Assembly: GCF_007786455.1 (NCBI RefSeq)
Contig: NZ_VNJK01000005.1
Location: 62,001-126,000 of the forward strand
DNA: 64,000 nucleotides
DNA from: Paenibacillus agilis
GTDB taxonomy: Bacteria > Bacillota > Bacilli > Paenibacillales > Paenibacillaceae
Direction of reading: 5' to 3'
Part shown: one piece after another, positions 35,926 through 45,501 of the stretch
How the letters are laid out: each line of letters starts with the position of its first letter
Position numbering within the stretch: position 1 is the first letter of the stretch
Program-made: the position numbers and the translations under genes
Notes under the pieces: generated by a model
Database searches by the model: none
Told to the model about the DNA's origin: nothing
Seen by the model: the letters and a program-made list of their open reading frames with translations, nothing else

Positions 35926-36152
35926 ATGATACCCCTCCTTGATTACGGTTGCGGAAGTCCAGCGTGTGAAATGTGCGTAGAAGGCTTCGCGGATAAACCC
36001 AGCGGTCATTCCTTATGTGGATAAATTCGCAACTCAATTAAAATAGATCCTTATCATACTACATTCATGCAAATGATAAGGTTAAGGTTCTATTATCCTT
36101 TATTTACGAGATTTTGTTGATCAAAACATTGTACTTGGTCTTTAAAGTTTGT

Positions 36153-36815
36153 TTACAACTCACCTTCCCACTCATGCTTGAATTGCTCCAAATAATCTTC
36201 CATATATCGATGCCGCTCTCCCCCCATGCGCTTCGCCGCGTTGGTGTTCAACTTGTCCTTTAGCTTAAGTAATTTCTCATAAAAGTGATTAATGGCTGTG
36301 CTCTTTCCATGTCGATATTCCTCCATCGTCATCGATTCCCTCGGTTGAAGCATCGGATCATGAATCGGATCTCCCTTCCAGCCTGCATAGAGAAAGACTC
36401 TCGCAATTGCGATGGCTCCTATCGCATCCAACCGATCAGCATCCTGCACAACTTGGCCTTCCAGCGTTCGCATCGGCGGATTCTTCCCTGCTGAATAGGA
36501 CATCGTAGCGATAATCTCCATAATGTGATCCTGTTCTTCCTCGATGAGAGGTTTTCCATGCAACCAATCACTAACCTTCTGAAGCCCCGCTTCCTTCGAC
36601 GGATTCAACTTCTCATCTGCAACATCATGCAGCAAAGCCGCAATTTTACACAGCGCGATGTCCGCCCCTTCTTCCTCTGCCAATCGTTCCGCCATTTTCA
36701 CCACGCGATATACATGCCACCAATCATGCCCTGTCGAATCCTGCTCAAGCTCTGATCTAGCAAACTGTTCAGCCGCTGCAATAACTTGTTCTTTAGCGTT
36801 TCCCATGGAATTCAT
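36153..36815 (-). CDS. HD-domain phosphohydrolase (YedJ-like)
   Basis: 220 residues. The HD superfamily metal site is seen in order: His in 'HDWWHVYRVV', the HD pair in 'AALLHDVADEK', and Asp in 'VVQDADRLDAIGAIAIAR'. The overall match is to the YedJ/YpgQ type, in which B. subtilis YpgQ is a nucleotide pyrophosphohydrolase. Cytoplasmic; exact substrate unknown. Start: ATG with AAGGAAGG about ten bases upstream. Confidence 0.88.
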   Translation of the reverse strand: MNSMGNAKEQVIAAAEQFARSELEQDSTGHDWWHVYRVVKMAERLAEEEGADIALCKIAALLHDVADEKLNPSKEAGLQKVSDWLHGKPLIEEEQDHIMEIIATMSYSAGKNPPMRTLEGQVVQDADRLDAIGAIAIARVFLYAGWKGDPIHDPMLQPRESMTMEEYRHGKSTAINHFYEKLLKLKDKLNTNAAKRMGGERHRYMEDYLEQFKHEWEGEL

Positions 36816-36915
36816 TCATTAACAACCTTCCTTTTATGTAAATATCACTATCAATATAAAAAGAGCTGACTCCGTTAGAAAAGATAACTACGAAGCAGCC
36901 CCATAAAGAAAATTT

Positions 36916-37632
36916 TTAATGATGCGTATAACCAAAATCATGACTAATCGTTGTGGTTTTTCCGTTCTTAATCTCAACTTTCCCAATCTTATAATTAAAT
37001 ATTTCTAAAAATGTAACTGTATCTTTAATCTGCTCTTCAGTTAATAATTGTTTAATTAAATCTGAATCTGCTTTAGGTAGTTTATTATCAAACTCACTTG
37101 TCGTTTTATGTGAGTTTATAATATAAATATACTCCCCTACAGGAATATCATTGATTATATAATTACCATATCCATCAGCCTTTGCTTCATATACTCCATT
37201 GCCATGTACCAATTCACCTGTTGAACTTCCTGCCAACAAAGGAACATTATATTTTTCTTTAGGATTTGGCTTTAAGAGTACAATTTTAGCTCCGACATCG
37301 GGCTTGGTGCCAATAACATCGTTATACTGCCATGTTATAACTCCGCTAATTGTCCCTGTCTCGTCAGTTTCATAATCATTCGAGTTACTTTCTTCACGCT
37401 GTTGCTCAATTGCTTCTTCTATTTCTTGAGTTTCATTCTTTTTTTCTTTTACAGTGTCTGCGGATGGATCAGCTGTTGACTTATTCGACTCCTTTTTTGA
37501 GTCCGATTGCGCCGATGTGGCCTCTACTTTTGCTGATGAAGCATCATTAATTTGTTTCATAATTACGGTAACGACAAGAACATTTAGGACGACTAGTGTT
37601 GCGATTACCATACCAAATAGTGCTTTCCTCAT
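36916..37632 (-). CDS. Membrane-anchored protein with a CarboxypepD-reg-like beta-sandwich
   Basis: 238 residues. One N-terminal membrane segment ('GMVIATLVVLNVLVVTVIM'), a long Lys/Glu/Ser/Asn-rich linker (about 30-92), then a beta-sandwich: 'GTISGVITWQYND', 'VGAKIVLLKPN', 'GYGNYIINDIPVGEYIYIIN' and a last strand 'KNGKTTTISHDFGY'. The pattern of a value strand, 'D..GNY.I.DIPVGEY' and closing strand is that of carboxypeptidase regulatory-like/transthyretin-like domains. Probably an extracellular adhesive or structural module. No enzymatic motif; function unknown. Confidence 0.7.
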   Translation of the reverse strand: MRKALFGMVIATLVVLNVLVVTVIMKQINDASSAKVEATSAQSDSKKESNKSTADPSADTVKEKKNETQEIEEAIEQQREESNSNDYETDETGTISGVITWQYNDVIGTKPDVGAKIVLLKPNPKEKYNVPLLAGSSTGELVHGNGVYEAKADGYGNYIINDIPVGEYIYIINSHKTTSEFDNKLPKADSDLIKQLLTEEQIKDTVTFLEIFNYKIGKVEIKNGKTTTISHDFGYTHH

Positions 37633-37768
37633 TATGACAAGATCCCCCTATAGTAGAAAGTACCTATATAAATAATAAATGAATATATACATATATTATC
37701 ATTTATTTGTATATAGTCCTATATCGGTGCCAATGTTCGGAAATTGAATGGCATTTTCTGCTTGATGT

Positions 37769-37809
37769 AAAAAAAGCCTGCACATGCGAATCACGCATAT
37801 ACAGACTTT
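37769..37809 (-). terminator. Terminator after plsC
   Basis: AAAGCCTG and CAGACTTT pair with one mismatch around ATGCG/CGCAT; the leftward transcript then has a run of seven U. It lies about 90 bases past the plsC stop. Confidence 0.6.
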
Positions 37810-37899
37810 GGTTATAGTCCTGTAGGCATCTATATAAGCCTTTGATTGGATAACAAGCAGTGCTTAAACATAACATCGCCAACTATTTTAAAATGCTAA

Positions 37900-38616
37900 C
37901 TAACCAGCACTTTCTATCATCGCTCTTACTCGCTCTGGCAATTCAGCCATCTCTTCTTTAGATAGACCCTCAACCTGCACAGGAGGTAGAATCGTTAGCT
38001 CAACTTCTGCTGGAGAGATCCAGACTCCATTAGCCTCCATGAGCTTATAAGAACCTGAAATACGGATCGGCACGATAGGTGCGCCTGTCTTCGTTGCAAT
38101 GCGGAAAGCACCATTTTTGAACTCGCCGATTTGATCACTTTTACTGCGTGTTCCTTCAGGGAACACAACAACAGGGTATCCGTTAGCAACAAGTTCAGTC
38201 GCTTCCTTCAAGCTGTTCATCGCCTGACGCATATTATTCCGATCAACGAAAATACAGCGGAACAGCATCATCCAATCACGGATGAGTGGCAACTTACCAA
38301 TTTCTTGTTTGGCAAACATCGACTTCGGGTTGCCAAGATGGCCAAGTAAAATCGGCACATCGAAGTTTCCTTGATGGTTAGAAACGTAAACCGCTGTCCC
38401 CGCAGGTAAATTCTCTTCACCGCGTACCGTTACTTTGGCTCCCGCCATTCGCAATAAAGAACGCGCCCATTTTACAACATGCTTAGCTACGTGGGCATCA
38501 AGTTCTTCTATTCGGCCTTCTCGCTGCAGCCTCTTAGCTTTGTTAAGGTGAGGAATCAGACCTATTAAGTAAATCCAGAAATAGATAAACCAAACTATGG
38601 TGCGAATAATCTTCAT
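37900..38616 (-). CDS. plsC: 1-acyl-sn-glycerol-3-phosphate acyltransferase
   Basis: 238 residues from the ATG at 38616, eight bases after AAAGGA; the longer frame above has no ribosome site. It has an N-terminal membrane helix ('IIRTIVWFIYFWIYLIGLI') and the PlsC motifs: 'VSNHQGNFDVPIL' (motif I, N-H-x4-D), 'FVDRNN' (motif II), 'VVFPEGTRSKSD' (motif III) and 'GAPIVPIRI' (motif IV). It transfers an acyl chain to lysophosphatidic acid to form phosphatidic acid at the inner face of the membrane. Monocistronic. Confidence 0.93.
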   Translation of the reverse strand: MKIIRTIVWFIYFWIYLIGLIPHLNKAKRLQREGRIEELDAHVAKHVVKWARSLLRMAGAKVTVRGEENLPAGTAVYVSNHQGNFDVPILLGHLGNPKSMFAKQEIGKLPLIRDWMMLFRCIFVDRNNMRQAMNSLKEATELVANGYPVVVFPEGTRSKSDQIGEFKNGAFRIATKTGAPIVPIRISGSYKLMEANGVWISPAEVELTILPPVQVEGLSKEEMAELPERVRAMIESAG

Positions 38617-38728
38617 GAAGTCCGTCCTTTCAAATAATGTACTCCGAGTATAGCACGGCTTAGGCATTTATGATTTAAGGAAATAAACGACAATCCTGTT
38701 CATATGCCTTGTGATAAATGCTTCACTA

Positions 38729-38947
38729 TTAATCTTTATTCATTCCAAGCGATATTTTACCTTGTTGTAACATGAAAGAATATAGCATATTGCTAATGAT
38801 AAATGTAGAATTTTCCGAGAAAACTTCACCATAATAATACATGTTTCGATTTCCTTCGACGTATTTCACATAAACAGGGATACATTGAATCTGCTTATAG
38901 AATTGATTTGTCCATGCAGCAGCGATATGATGAGTAAGTTGAATCAT
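38729..38947 (-). CDS. Possible small protein, unrecognised
   Basis: A 72-residue frame with a protein-like mix of residues ('FYKQIQCIPVYVKYVEGN', 'ENSTFIISNMLYSFMLQQGK') but no good ribosome site before its ATG and no family recognised. It lies alone between plsC and the next rightward gene. It may be chance. Confidence 0.3.
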   Translation of the reverse strand: MIQLTHHIAAAWTNQFYKQIQCIPVYVKYVEGNRNMYYYGEVFSENSTFIISNMLYSFMLQQGKISLGMNKD

Positions 38948-39022
38948 GATGATAAAACATCGCTTGCCTCACATATAAATGAGCGAATGACCGATGTACG
39001 ATAAGAAAGAGGTGCAATATTG

Positions 39023-39259
39023 ATGGAATATACAGCAGAACAAGTTGCGGATTGGATGTTGAAGGAACTTCAATTTTCAGGCGCGCTGCACCAAGACCAC
39101 GCAGTCGCTTACATTCGTGAGCATTTTGGCGAGTCTTTTATATATGCACATGAGAATGGAAATGTATCGATCGAGAAAGAAGTAAAGAAAGCATTTAAAA
39201 AAATGCACCGCGGTAGAGCCGCATGGGATCGCGACGGATTTTTCTGGGGCTGGACGTAA
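39023..39259 (+). CDS. Small DUF6953-like protein
   Basis: 78 residues from the ATG at 39023, nine bases after AAAGAGGTG; a TTG just before it is in frame but less likely. Acidic N-terminal helix 'AEQVADWMLKELQFSGALHQ', then 'AVAYIREHFGESFIYAHENG' and a C-terminal 'AWDRDGFFWGW'. Small cytoplasmic proteins of this pattern occur in Bacillus and Paenibacillus as a domain of unknown function; the family name is from memory. A bidirectional terminator follows. Confidence 0.7.
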   Translation: MEYTAEQVADWMLKELQFSGALHQDHAVAYIREHFGESFIYAHENGNVSIEKEVKKAFKKMHRGRAAWDRDGFFWGWT

Positions 39260-39291
39260 ATCGGGGTTCCTCGAACATGCCTAGGAAATAC

Positions 39292-39338
39292 AAAAGCGCT
39301 GTTGATTATTGGCATGATGCCAGTCAACAGCGCTTTTT
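39292..39338. terminator. Bidirectional terminator
   Basis: AAAAGCGCTGTTGA (39292-39305) pairs with TCAACAGCGCTTTT (39324-39337). It serves the convergent small gene and the SLH-protein gene. Confidence 0.88.
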
Positions 39339-39344
39339 CATTTA

Positions 39345-42300
39345 TTATTGCTGCTTAAGCCATACTTCCTGGCCATCTTTTAGCAAAAATCGATGAGTCG
39401 TTGAAGCCTCCATAATGTCGTCGTATGCCCAATAAGTTGGCTGGACATCTTTCCATTTTGGCAGCGCATCTATAGATGAAGCCGTACGTCCAAGTATCTT
39501 ATTGATTAGCACAACAACCTCTGCTCGTGTCAGGGATTGCTGTGGACGATACGTTCCATCTGGGAAGCCTTTCAATAGGTTAGCTTCTGAAGCTGTTTTA
39601 ATATACTCCTCAGCCCAGTGACCTTTCACATCTGTAAAGCTCAATTGGTAAGCACCGCTATTCTTCAACTGCTTCAGCTTGCTCACGATAATAGCAATTT
39701 CAGCACGCGTCACAATTTGCTCTGGATGAAACTGACCATTTTTATCACCGATCATGAGCTTGCTTTGTGCAACTGCAGTAATATGTTTTTTCGCCCAATG
39801 CGATGCTTCTACATCCGTAAATGCCACATTTGCTGTCTGCTGTTTACTCTCTCCTGCTTGAAGGAACAGACGAGCTAATATGGAAGCAAGTTCAGCCCTT
39901 GTAATTCCTTGATTCGGTCGGAACGTTCCATCTTTATAGCCAAGTATATATGGTGCATGTTCCTTAGCTTCATTAATCATACGGATATCTAATTTCACAG
40001 CCGTATTTTTAACGTGAATGGATTGTTCAGATTGTTCCTTTCGGCTGTCATACGTTTTAAATCCTTCTTTTTCAGCGATGACATAATAGTCGCCTTCAGG
40101 GAAGAGCAGCCAGCCGAATTGACCTTCTGTATCACTGTGCTGAACATTCTCGTTATTTGATAATTTTTTCGAATCGATTCTCGGCAGCACCACTTGAGTA
40201 CCTGGAACTCTACCTTTTTGTTTGTTAAGTGTCGTATCAGCCCAATATAAGCTCACCTTAGCTCCAGCAATAGGCTGTTGCGTTTTAGCATCTCGTACGA
40301 TACTAAATGGATCGATGGCTTTTACTTTCATGACTGCCTTATCTGAGGAATTAACAACTAGCTCGCCTTCTGTGCCCACAAGTCTTTCCCCATTTGCTGA
40401 GGTTATCAATAAATATACACGATACGTGCCTGTTGATAAGGGCTTAAATGTAAAGGTGCCATCAGAGGCAATCACAATATTTTGCTGCAGTTGTTTGTTG
40501 CTAGTTGAATCGTAAATATCCGCAGATAATGGCAGGTTGGCATCAATTAAATGTCCGACAGGAACTTGAAGTATCGAACCATTTGCATCAATTACTTGAA
40601 TGCTGCCCTTACTGTCTTTTGGTGTGTAACCACCTGAGCCATTGGATCCACCATTCGATGCTGAAGCTTCACGAGTAAGTGTTACTGAGTATAGCTTCGA
40701 TGATCCATCTTGTGCGGTAACGAGTATCGTAATCGGATTCACTCCGACTTTTAGTGTAACTTTTACTGCACTTCCATTCGCTGCTACCGTTCCGTTTATC
40801 GTAATGGTTGCAGTGACATCTGCTGCAATTGCACTAATGTTTACTTCATACACAGCATTCGTAACCGTTGCTGTGTAGTTCGTTGTACTAGATGAAAATG
40901 ACGGACTCAACGTTCCTGTACTCAACGTCAAGCTGCTCAAGTCTGCATTGCTTAGTAATGGCGGCGTTGATCGCGTAACCGTTACCGTATATGATTGCGT
41001 CGTACCATCCTGTGCTGTAACAAGTATGCTAATCGTGTTCGCCCCAATGGTGAGCGGGACTTTTACAGCAGTTCCATTTGCTGCTGCCGTTCCGTTTATC
41101 GTAATGGTGGCAGCTGCATCAGATGCTGTCGCACTCACGTGCACATCGTATACGGCATTCGTTACGCTTGCCTTATAGCTAGTTGTTCCAGACGCAAACA
41201 CTGGACTCAACGTTCCGGCACTTAGCGTCAAGCTGGTCAAGTCCGCATTACTCGACGGCGGCACCGCTCTCGTCACTGTCACCGTATACGTCTTAGACGT
41301 TCCATCTTCTGCTGTCACGACTATCGTTATCGTGTTCGGACCTACGTTCAATGGCACTCGAGACGTGCTTCCACTTACTGTCGCTGCTCCATTTACCGTT
41401 ACGGTCGCCTTGCTATCTGCTAACGTTGGCGTTACATCCAGCCCCGCTTCACTATTGGCTACACTTACCGTGTAGCTCGTTGTTCCCGGTGTAAATACGG
41501 GGTTCAACGTGCCTGCACTAAGCATCAGATCGCTTAACTCCGCATTGTTCGACTTCGCTCGCGTTATTGTTACTGTGTATGTTTTCGTCGTTCCATCTTC
41601 CGCAGTAACGACTACTGTAATCGGATTCGGACCCACATTCAACGCCACACGTGCTGCACCACCACTAACTGCAGTAGAACCATTCACTGTCAAACTCGCC
41701 TTGTTGTCCGCTACATCTGCCGTCACATCCAGCTCGGTCACATGATTTGCCACATTTGCTGTATAGCTCGTTGTTCCAGATACAAACACTGGATTTAGCG
41801 CCACAACGCTCAACGCCAAGTTACTCAAGTCTGCGTTACTCGACAACGGCACCGCTCTTGTTACTGTCACCGTGTATGTCTTCTTCGTTGTTCCATCTTG
41901 CGCTGTTACTTCGACTGCAATTGTATTCACTCCAACCGTTAACGCCACTCGCGATGTACTGCCGCTCGCCACACTCGCTCCGTTCACCTTCACAGTTGCG
42001 TTGCTGTCTGATACCGTCGCCGTTACATCCAGCTCTGTAACATTATTCGATACACTTGACGTATAATTCACCGTGCCTGACGCAAAGGCTGGGCTTAACA
42101 CACCTGCGCTTATCGTCAAATTACTCAAGTCCGCATTGCCCGACTGCGCTCGTGTCACCGTCACCGTGTACGTCTTCTTCGTTGTTCCGTCTTGCGCTGT
42201 TACTTCGACTGCAATTGTATTCACTCCAACTGTTAACGCCACTCGCGATGTACTGCCGCTCGCCACTCTCGCTCCGTTCACCTTCACAGTTGCATTGCTG

Positions 42301-44255
42301 TCTGATACCGTCGCCGATACATCCAGCTCTGTTACACTATTCGATACACTTGCCGTATAGCTCGTGTTGCCTGTTGCAAAGGCTGGACTCAACGTTCCCT
42401 CACTCAGCGTTAAATTGTTCAAGTTCGCATTGCTTGACTGCGCTCGTGTCACCGTCACCGTGTATGTCTTCTTCGTTGTTCCATCTTGCGCTGTTACTTC
42501 GACTGCAATTGTATTCACTCCAACCGTTAACGCCACTCGCGATGCGCTGCCGCTCGCCACTCTCGCTCCGTTCACCTTCACAGTTGCATTGCTGTCTGAT
42601 ACCGTTGCCGTTACATCCAGCTCTGTTACACTATTCGATACACCTGACGTATAATTCACCGTACCTGACGCGAAGGTTGGGCTTATCGTGCCTGCGCTTA
42701 TCGTCAAATTACTTAAATCCGCATTGCTCGACTGCGCTCGCGTTACCATTAAGGTGTACGTCTTTGTAGTTCCATCTTCCGCTGTAACGACTACCGTAAC
42801 CGTATTTAGACCCACATTCAGTGGCACTCGTATTGCGCTACCACTTGTCACGGCAGCACTATTTACCTTTACGCTCGCCCTGTTATCCGATAGAAACGGT
42901 GTCACATTCAAATCTGTCACACCATTCGTTACATTTGCTGTATAGTTCAGCGTGCCTGACGCAAAGACCGGACTTAACACACCTGCGCTTATCGTCAAAT
43001 TACTCAAGTCTGCATTGCTCGACTGCGCTCGTGTCACCATCACCGTGTACGTCTTCTTCGTTGTTCCGTCTTGTGCGGTTACTTCGACTGCAATTGTATT
43101 TACCCCAACCGTTAACGCTACTCGCGATGCGCTGCCACTCGCCACGCTCGCTCCATTCACCTTTACAGTTGCATTGCTCTCTACTACCGTTGCCGTCACA
43201 TCAAGCTCCGTCACACTATTCGATACACTTGCCGTATAATTCACCGTACCTGACGCAAAGGCTGGATTTAATGTGCCCGTACTTAGCACCAAGTTGCTCA
43301 AATCCGCATTGATTGATAATGGCTGTGCCTGCGATAGCAAAAATCCATTTTGTCCCACGGCAACAAAGCGACCATTTCCATAAGCAGCATGTGTAAATCC
43401 GATAGTTCCCCCTGAACGCTCCTGCGTCCATGTCACGCCATTGTTTGAAGCTAAAATAAGCTCACTGTCACCAGGTACTATAAACTTGTTGTTACCATAA
43501 GCCACCGCATACAAGTTATTGCTCCCAGATGGAACCGATTGCTTGTTCCATCTAACTCCATCCGTTGACGTAAGTAATGTTCCATTGCCACCAACAACAA
43601 CGTAAGTGCCATTACCATAAGCCACTCCCAGCAGCCACTCACTTACACCTGAATTCCTCTGCGTCCAACTAACACCATCCGTAGAAGTATAAATAATACC
43701 TGCATCTCCAACTGCTACGAATTGCCCACCACCGTAGGTCAAAGAATAAAAATTCAATGTACCATGCTTCGAGCTCGTCCATGTATGACCGTCAGAAGAG
43801 GTGAGTATTCTACCGGTATCCCCTACTACAACATATCTCTGACCATCGGTTGCTGCAGCGCTCAATGTTTCTGTTACTCCTGAATTCCTTAGTGTCCAAG
43901 TCAGTCCATCTAAGGAACTATACATTCTCCCACTGTAACCGACCGTAAGCCATTGATCTCGCACATACTGCACACCAAGTGTATTTGTTGGTAATGTTGC
44001 CTGGTTGCTCCACGAGATTCCATCAATAGACGTAACCACTTCACGGTTATTGCTCACCGCGATCCAACGCCCATTGCCATAAGCTACATTGTTGAGCATC
44101 GTACTCGTGCCTGAAGAGTATGACGACCAAGATGTAGTTGCCTGTGCAACCCCGCCTACTGCTCCTAAGCTACCTACTAAAACCGTAATAAAACATAGCG
44201 CCCCAATCCCTATCCGTCGCCATAAATGATAGTTGCTAACTCTACTTCTTCTCAT
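39345..44255 (-). CDS. Giant SLH-anchored surface protein with propeller and nine cadherin-like repeats
   Basis: 1636 residues from the ATG at 44255, nine bases after GAGGTGG; earlier in-frame ATGs have no ribosome site. Order: signal peptide (about 1-38); a BNR/sialidase-like propeller (about 40-310) with repeated 'YGNG.YVVVG..G.LLTS.DG..W' blades; nine cadherin-like beta-sandwich repeats of about 90-98 residues (PF12733 type, each starting 'NADLS.LTLS'); a Gly/Ser linker; two carboxypeptidase-regulatory-like domains; and three C-terminal SLH motifs with TRAE ('ITRAELASIL', 'VTRAEIAIIV', 'LTRAEVVVLI'). SLH domains bind pyruvylated secondary cell-wall polymers, so the protein is held on the cell surface with its N-terminus outward. 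It probably functions in adhesion or S-layer structure. Confidence 0.93.
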   Translation of the reverse strand: MRRSRVSNYHLWRRIGIGALCFITVLVGSLGAVGGVAQATTSWSSYSSGTSTMLNNVAYGNGRWIAVSNNREVVTSIDGISWSNQATLPTNTLGVQYVRDQWLTVGYSGRMYSSLDGLTWTLRNSGVTETLSAAATDGQRYVVVGDTGRILTSSDGHTWTSSKHGTLNFYSLTYGGGQFVAVGDAGIIYTSTDGVSWTQRNSGVSEWLLGVAYGNGTYVVVGGNGTLLTSTDGVRWNKQSVPSGSNNLYAVAYGNNKFIVPGDSELILASNNGVTWTQERSGGTIGFTHAAYGNGRFVAVGQNGFLLSQAQPLSINADLSNLVLSTGTLNPAFASGTVNYTASVSNSVTELDVTATVVESNATVKVNGASVASGSASRVALTVGVNTIAVEVTAQDGTTKKTYTVMVTRAQSSNADLSNLTISAGVLSPVFASGTLNYTANVTNGVTDLNVTPFLSDNRASVKVNSAAVTSGSAIRVPLNVGLNTVTVVVTAEDGTTKTYTLMVTRAQSSNADLSNLTISAGTISPTFASGTVNYTSGVSNSVTELDVTATVSDSNATVKVNGARVASGSASRVALTVGVNTIAVEVTAQDGTTKKTYTVTVTRAQSSNANLNNLTLSEGTLSPAFATGNTSYTASVSNSVTELDVSATVSDSNATVKVNGARVASGSTSRVALTVGVNTIAVEVTAQDGTTKKTYTVTVTRAQSGNADLSNLTISAGVLSPAFASGTVNYTSSVSNNVTELDVTATVSDSNATVKVNGASVASGSTSRVALTVGVNTIAVEVTAQDGTTKKTYTVTVTRAVPLSSNADLSNLALSVVALNPVFVSGTTSYTANVANHVTELDVTADVADNKASLTVNGSTAVSGGAARVALNVGPNPITVVVTAEDGTTKTYTVTITRAKSNNAELSDLMLSAGTLNPVFTPGTTSYTVSVANSEAGLDVTPTLADSKATVTVNGAATVSGSTSRVPLNVGPNTITIVVTAEDGTSKTYTVTVTRAVPPSSNADLTSLTLSAGTLSPVFASGTTSYKASVTNAVYDVHVSATASDAAATITINGTAAANGTAVKVPLTIGANTISILVTAQDGTTQSYTVTVTRSTPPLLSNADLSSLTLSTGTLSPSFSSSTTNYTATVTNAVYEVNISAIAADVTATITINGTVAANGSAVKVTLKVGVNPITILVTAQDGSSKLYSVTLTREASASNGGSNGSGGYTPKDSKGSIQVIDANGSILQVPVGHLIDANLPLSADIYDSTSNKQLQQNIVIASDGTFTFKPLSTGTYRVYLLITSANGERLVGTEGELVVNSSDKAVMKVKAIDPFSIVRDAKTQQPIAGAKVSLYWADTTLNKQKGRVPGTQVVLPRIDSKKLSNNENVQHSDTEGQFGWLLFPEGDYYVIAEKEGFKTYDSRKEQSEQSIHVKNTAVKLDIRMINEAKEHAPYILGYKDGTFRPNQGITRAELASILARLFLQAGESKQQTANVAFTDVEASHWAKKHITAVAQSKLMIGDKNGQFHPEQIVTRAEIAIIVSKLKQLKNSGAYQLSFTDVKGHWAEEYIKTASEANLLKGFPDGTYRPQQSLTRAEVVVLINKILGRTASSIDALPKWKDVQPTYWAYDDIMEASTTHRFLLKDGQEVWLKQQ
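40671..43310 (-). repeat. Nine tandem cadherin-like domain repeats (coding)
   Basis: Within the SLH-protein gene nine copies of roughly 280-295 bases follow one another. Copies three to five are nearly the same over long stretches; for example the segment encoding 'VTELDV.ATVSDSNATVKVN' occurs three times. Copies six to nine have diverged more. Confidence 0.88.
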
Positions 44256-44487
44256 ATCTTTGTTCCACCTCGTACTAGTATGATTGCTTCGACAAGATGT
44301 GACAGTTATATATGTACAACTTAACATATTACAACTTTTTCCAGTGATGTTAACACTCATTATATACGACACCTATACTTTATTCACGCAAAAAAATATA
44401 TACTTCCTACTTTTTTTCATCGGTAACTATGATATATTCATATTGTAATTCCACATTTTTCTATCAATATCGACAGGAGGTGACATT

Positions 44488-44970
44488 TTGCAGTGCAGAC
44501 CCGCTTGCAGCGAAGATGAGCCGTATTTATTTGAGCTCTATGCTGATAGTCGTAGGGAAGAAATCCTTACCTGGGGATGGGACGAATTAACTAGAGATGC
44601 TTTTCTACAAATGCAGTGGAAAGCTCAGCAGCTCTCTTATGCCGCACAATATCCAGACGCGCAGCATTTCATCATAGCAACAAAAGAGCATATTCCAGTG
44701 GGTCGCTATATTTTGTGGAGTTCCAACCAGCATATCATCCTAGTAGATCTCACCATACATCATCAGTATCGCAACCAAGGCCTAGGGACATCTATTCTTA
44801 CGATGCTGCAAGCTGAAGCCATACATACAAGCAAACCTATCGTTCTATCTGTATTCGAGCACAACATTACTGCGAAACGACTGTATGAACGACTTGGTTT
44901 CTGTATAATCCAGAACACAGGACTATATGCAACAATGACATGGACCCCTCATCCACCTATTAAGGAGTGA
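44488..44970 (+). CDS. GNAT family N-acetyltransferase
   Basis: 160 residues from a TTG at 44488, five bases after AGGAGGTGA. GNAT fold: 'ILVDLTIHHQYRNQGLGTSI' contains the acetyl-CoA-binding Q/R-x-x-G-x-G/A loop, and 'VFEHNITAKRLYERLGF' is the C-terminal helix-strand. The acceptor is unknown. It is the first gene of a four-gene operon with three tail-collar genes: its stop codon lies inside the ribosome site (AAGGAGTGA) of the next gene. The acetyltransferase may modify those proteins, but this is inference from position alone. Confidence 0.88.
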   Translation: MQCRPACSEDEPYLFELYADSRREEILTWGWDELTRDAFLQMQWKAQQLSYAAQYPDAQHFIIATKEHIPVGRYILWSSNQHIILVDLTIHHQYRNQGLGTSILTMLQAEAIHTSKPIVLSVFEHNITAKRLYERLGFCIIQNTGLYATMTWTPHPPIKE

Positions 44971-44979
44971 CGTTCAATT

Positions 44980-45477
44980 ATGGATAGCTATGTTGGAGAA
45001 ATTCGAATGTTTGGGGGCAACTTTGCACCCCAAGGTTGGGCATTATGTAATGGACAGATAATAAGTATTGCGGAAAATGAAGTATTATTTTCGTTAATAG
45101 GCACCACATACGGTGGAGATGGCAGAACGACATTTGCTTTACCTGATCTGCGTGGACGTATTCCGCTTCACACCAGTAATACACTTCCACTTGGCAGCAA
45201 GGCAGGAACCGAAACCGTAACTCTAATTAGCAGTCAACTGCCCGCGCATACGCATCAAGTCATGTCAGTTGGCGCAGCTGGACAAAGTGCGTCACCTACT
45301 AATATGTTATGGGCTGCGTCTCCAGCTCCCATCTACGGACAATCAAGCACGACAGTTAATATGAACAATCAATCCATTTGGACAGTTGGCGGCAACCAAC
45401 CTCATGACAACATGATGCCTACCACAGCAATTTCATTTATTATCTCGCTTTATGGATATTATCCCTCACAAGGCTAA
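44980..45477 (+). CDS. Tail-collar-domain protein (microcystin-dependent-protein-like), first of three
   Basis: 165 residues. 'YVGEIRMFGGNFAPQGWALC' and 'YGGDGRTTFALPDLRGRIPL' are the phage tail collar (PF07484) signatures, as in T4-type short fibres and MdpB proteins. The C-terminus 'PHDNMMPTTAISFIISLYGY' is also typical. No signal peptide. Two homologous genes follow with short gaps. No phage structural genes are present, so this is not part of a visible prophage. Function unknown; may form trimeric fibres. Confidence 0.9.
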   Translation: MDSYVGEIRMFGGNFAPQGWALCNGQIISIAENEVLFSLIGTTYGGDGRTTFALPDLRGRIPLHTSNTLPLGSKAGTETVTLISSQLPAHTHQVMSVGAAGQSASPTNMLWAASPAPIYGQSSTTVNMNNQSIWTVGGNQPHDNMMPTTAISFIISLYGYYPSQG

Positions 45478-45501
45478 ACACGTATAAAGGAGGCATTCAT
45501 T

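Noticed and set aside
40222-43312. Many long open frames on the plus strand opposite the repeat region of the SLH protein
   Set aside because: They repeat with the same period as the cadherin-like repeats, lack ribosome sites and are mirror frames of a clear coding gene.
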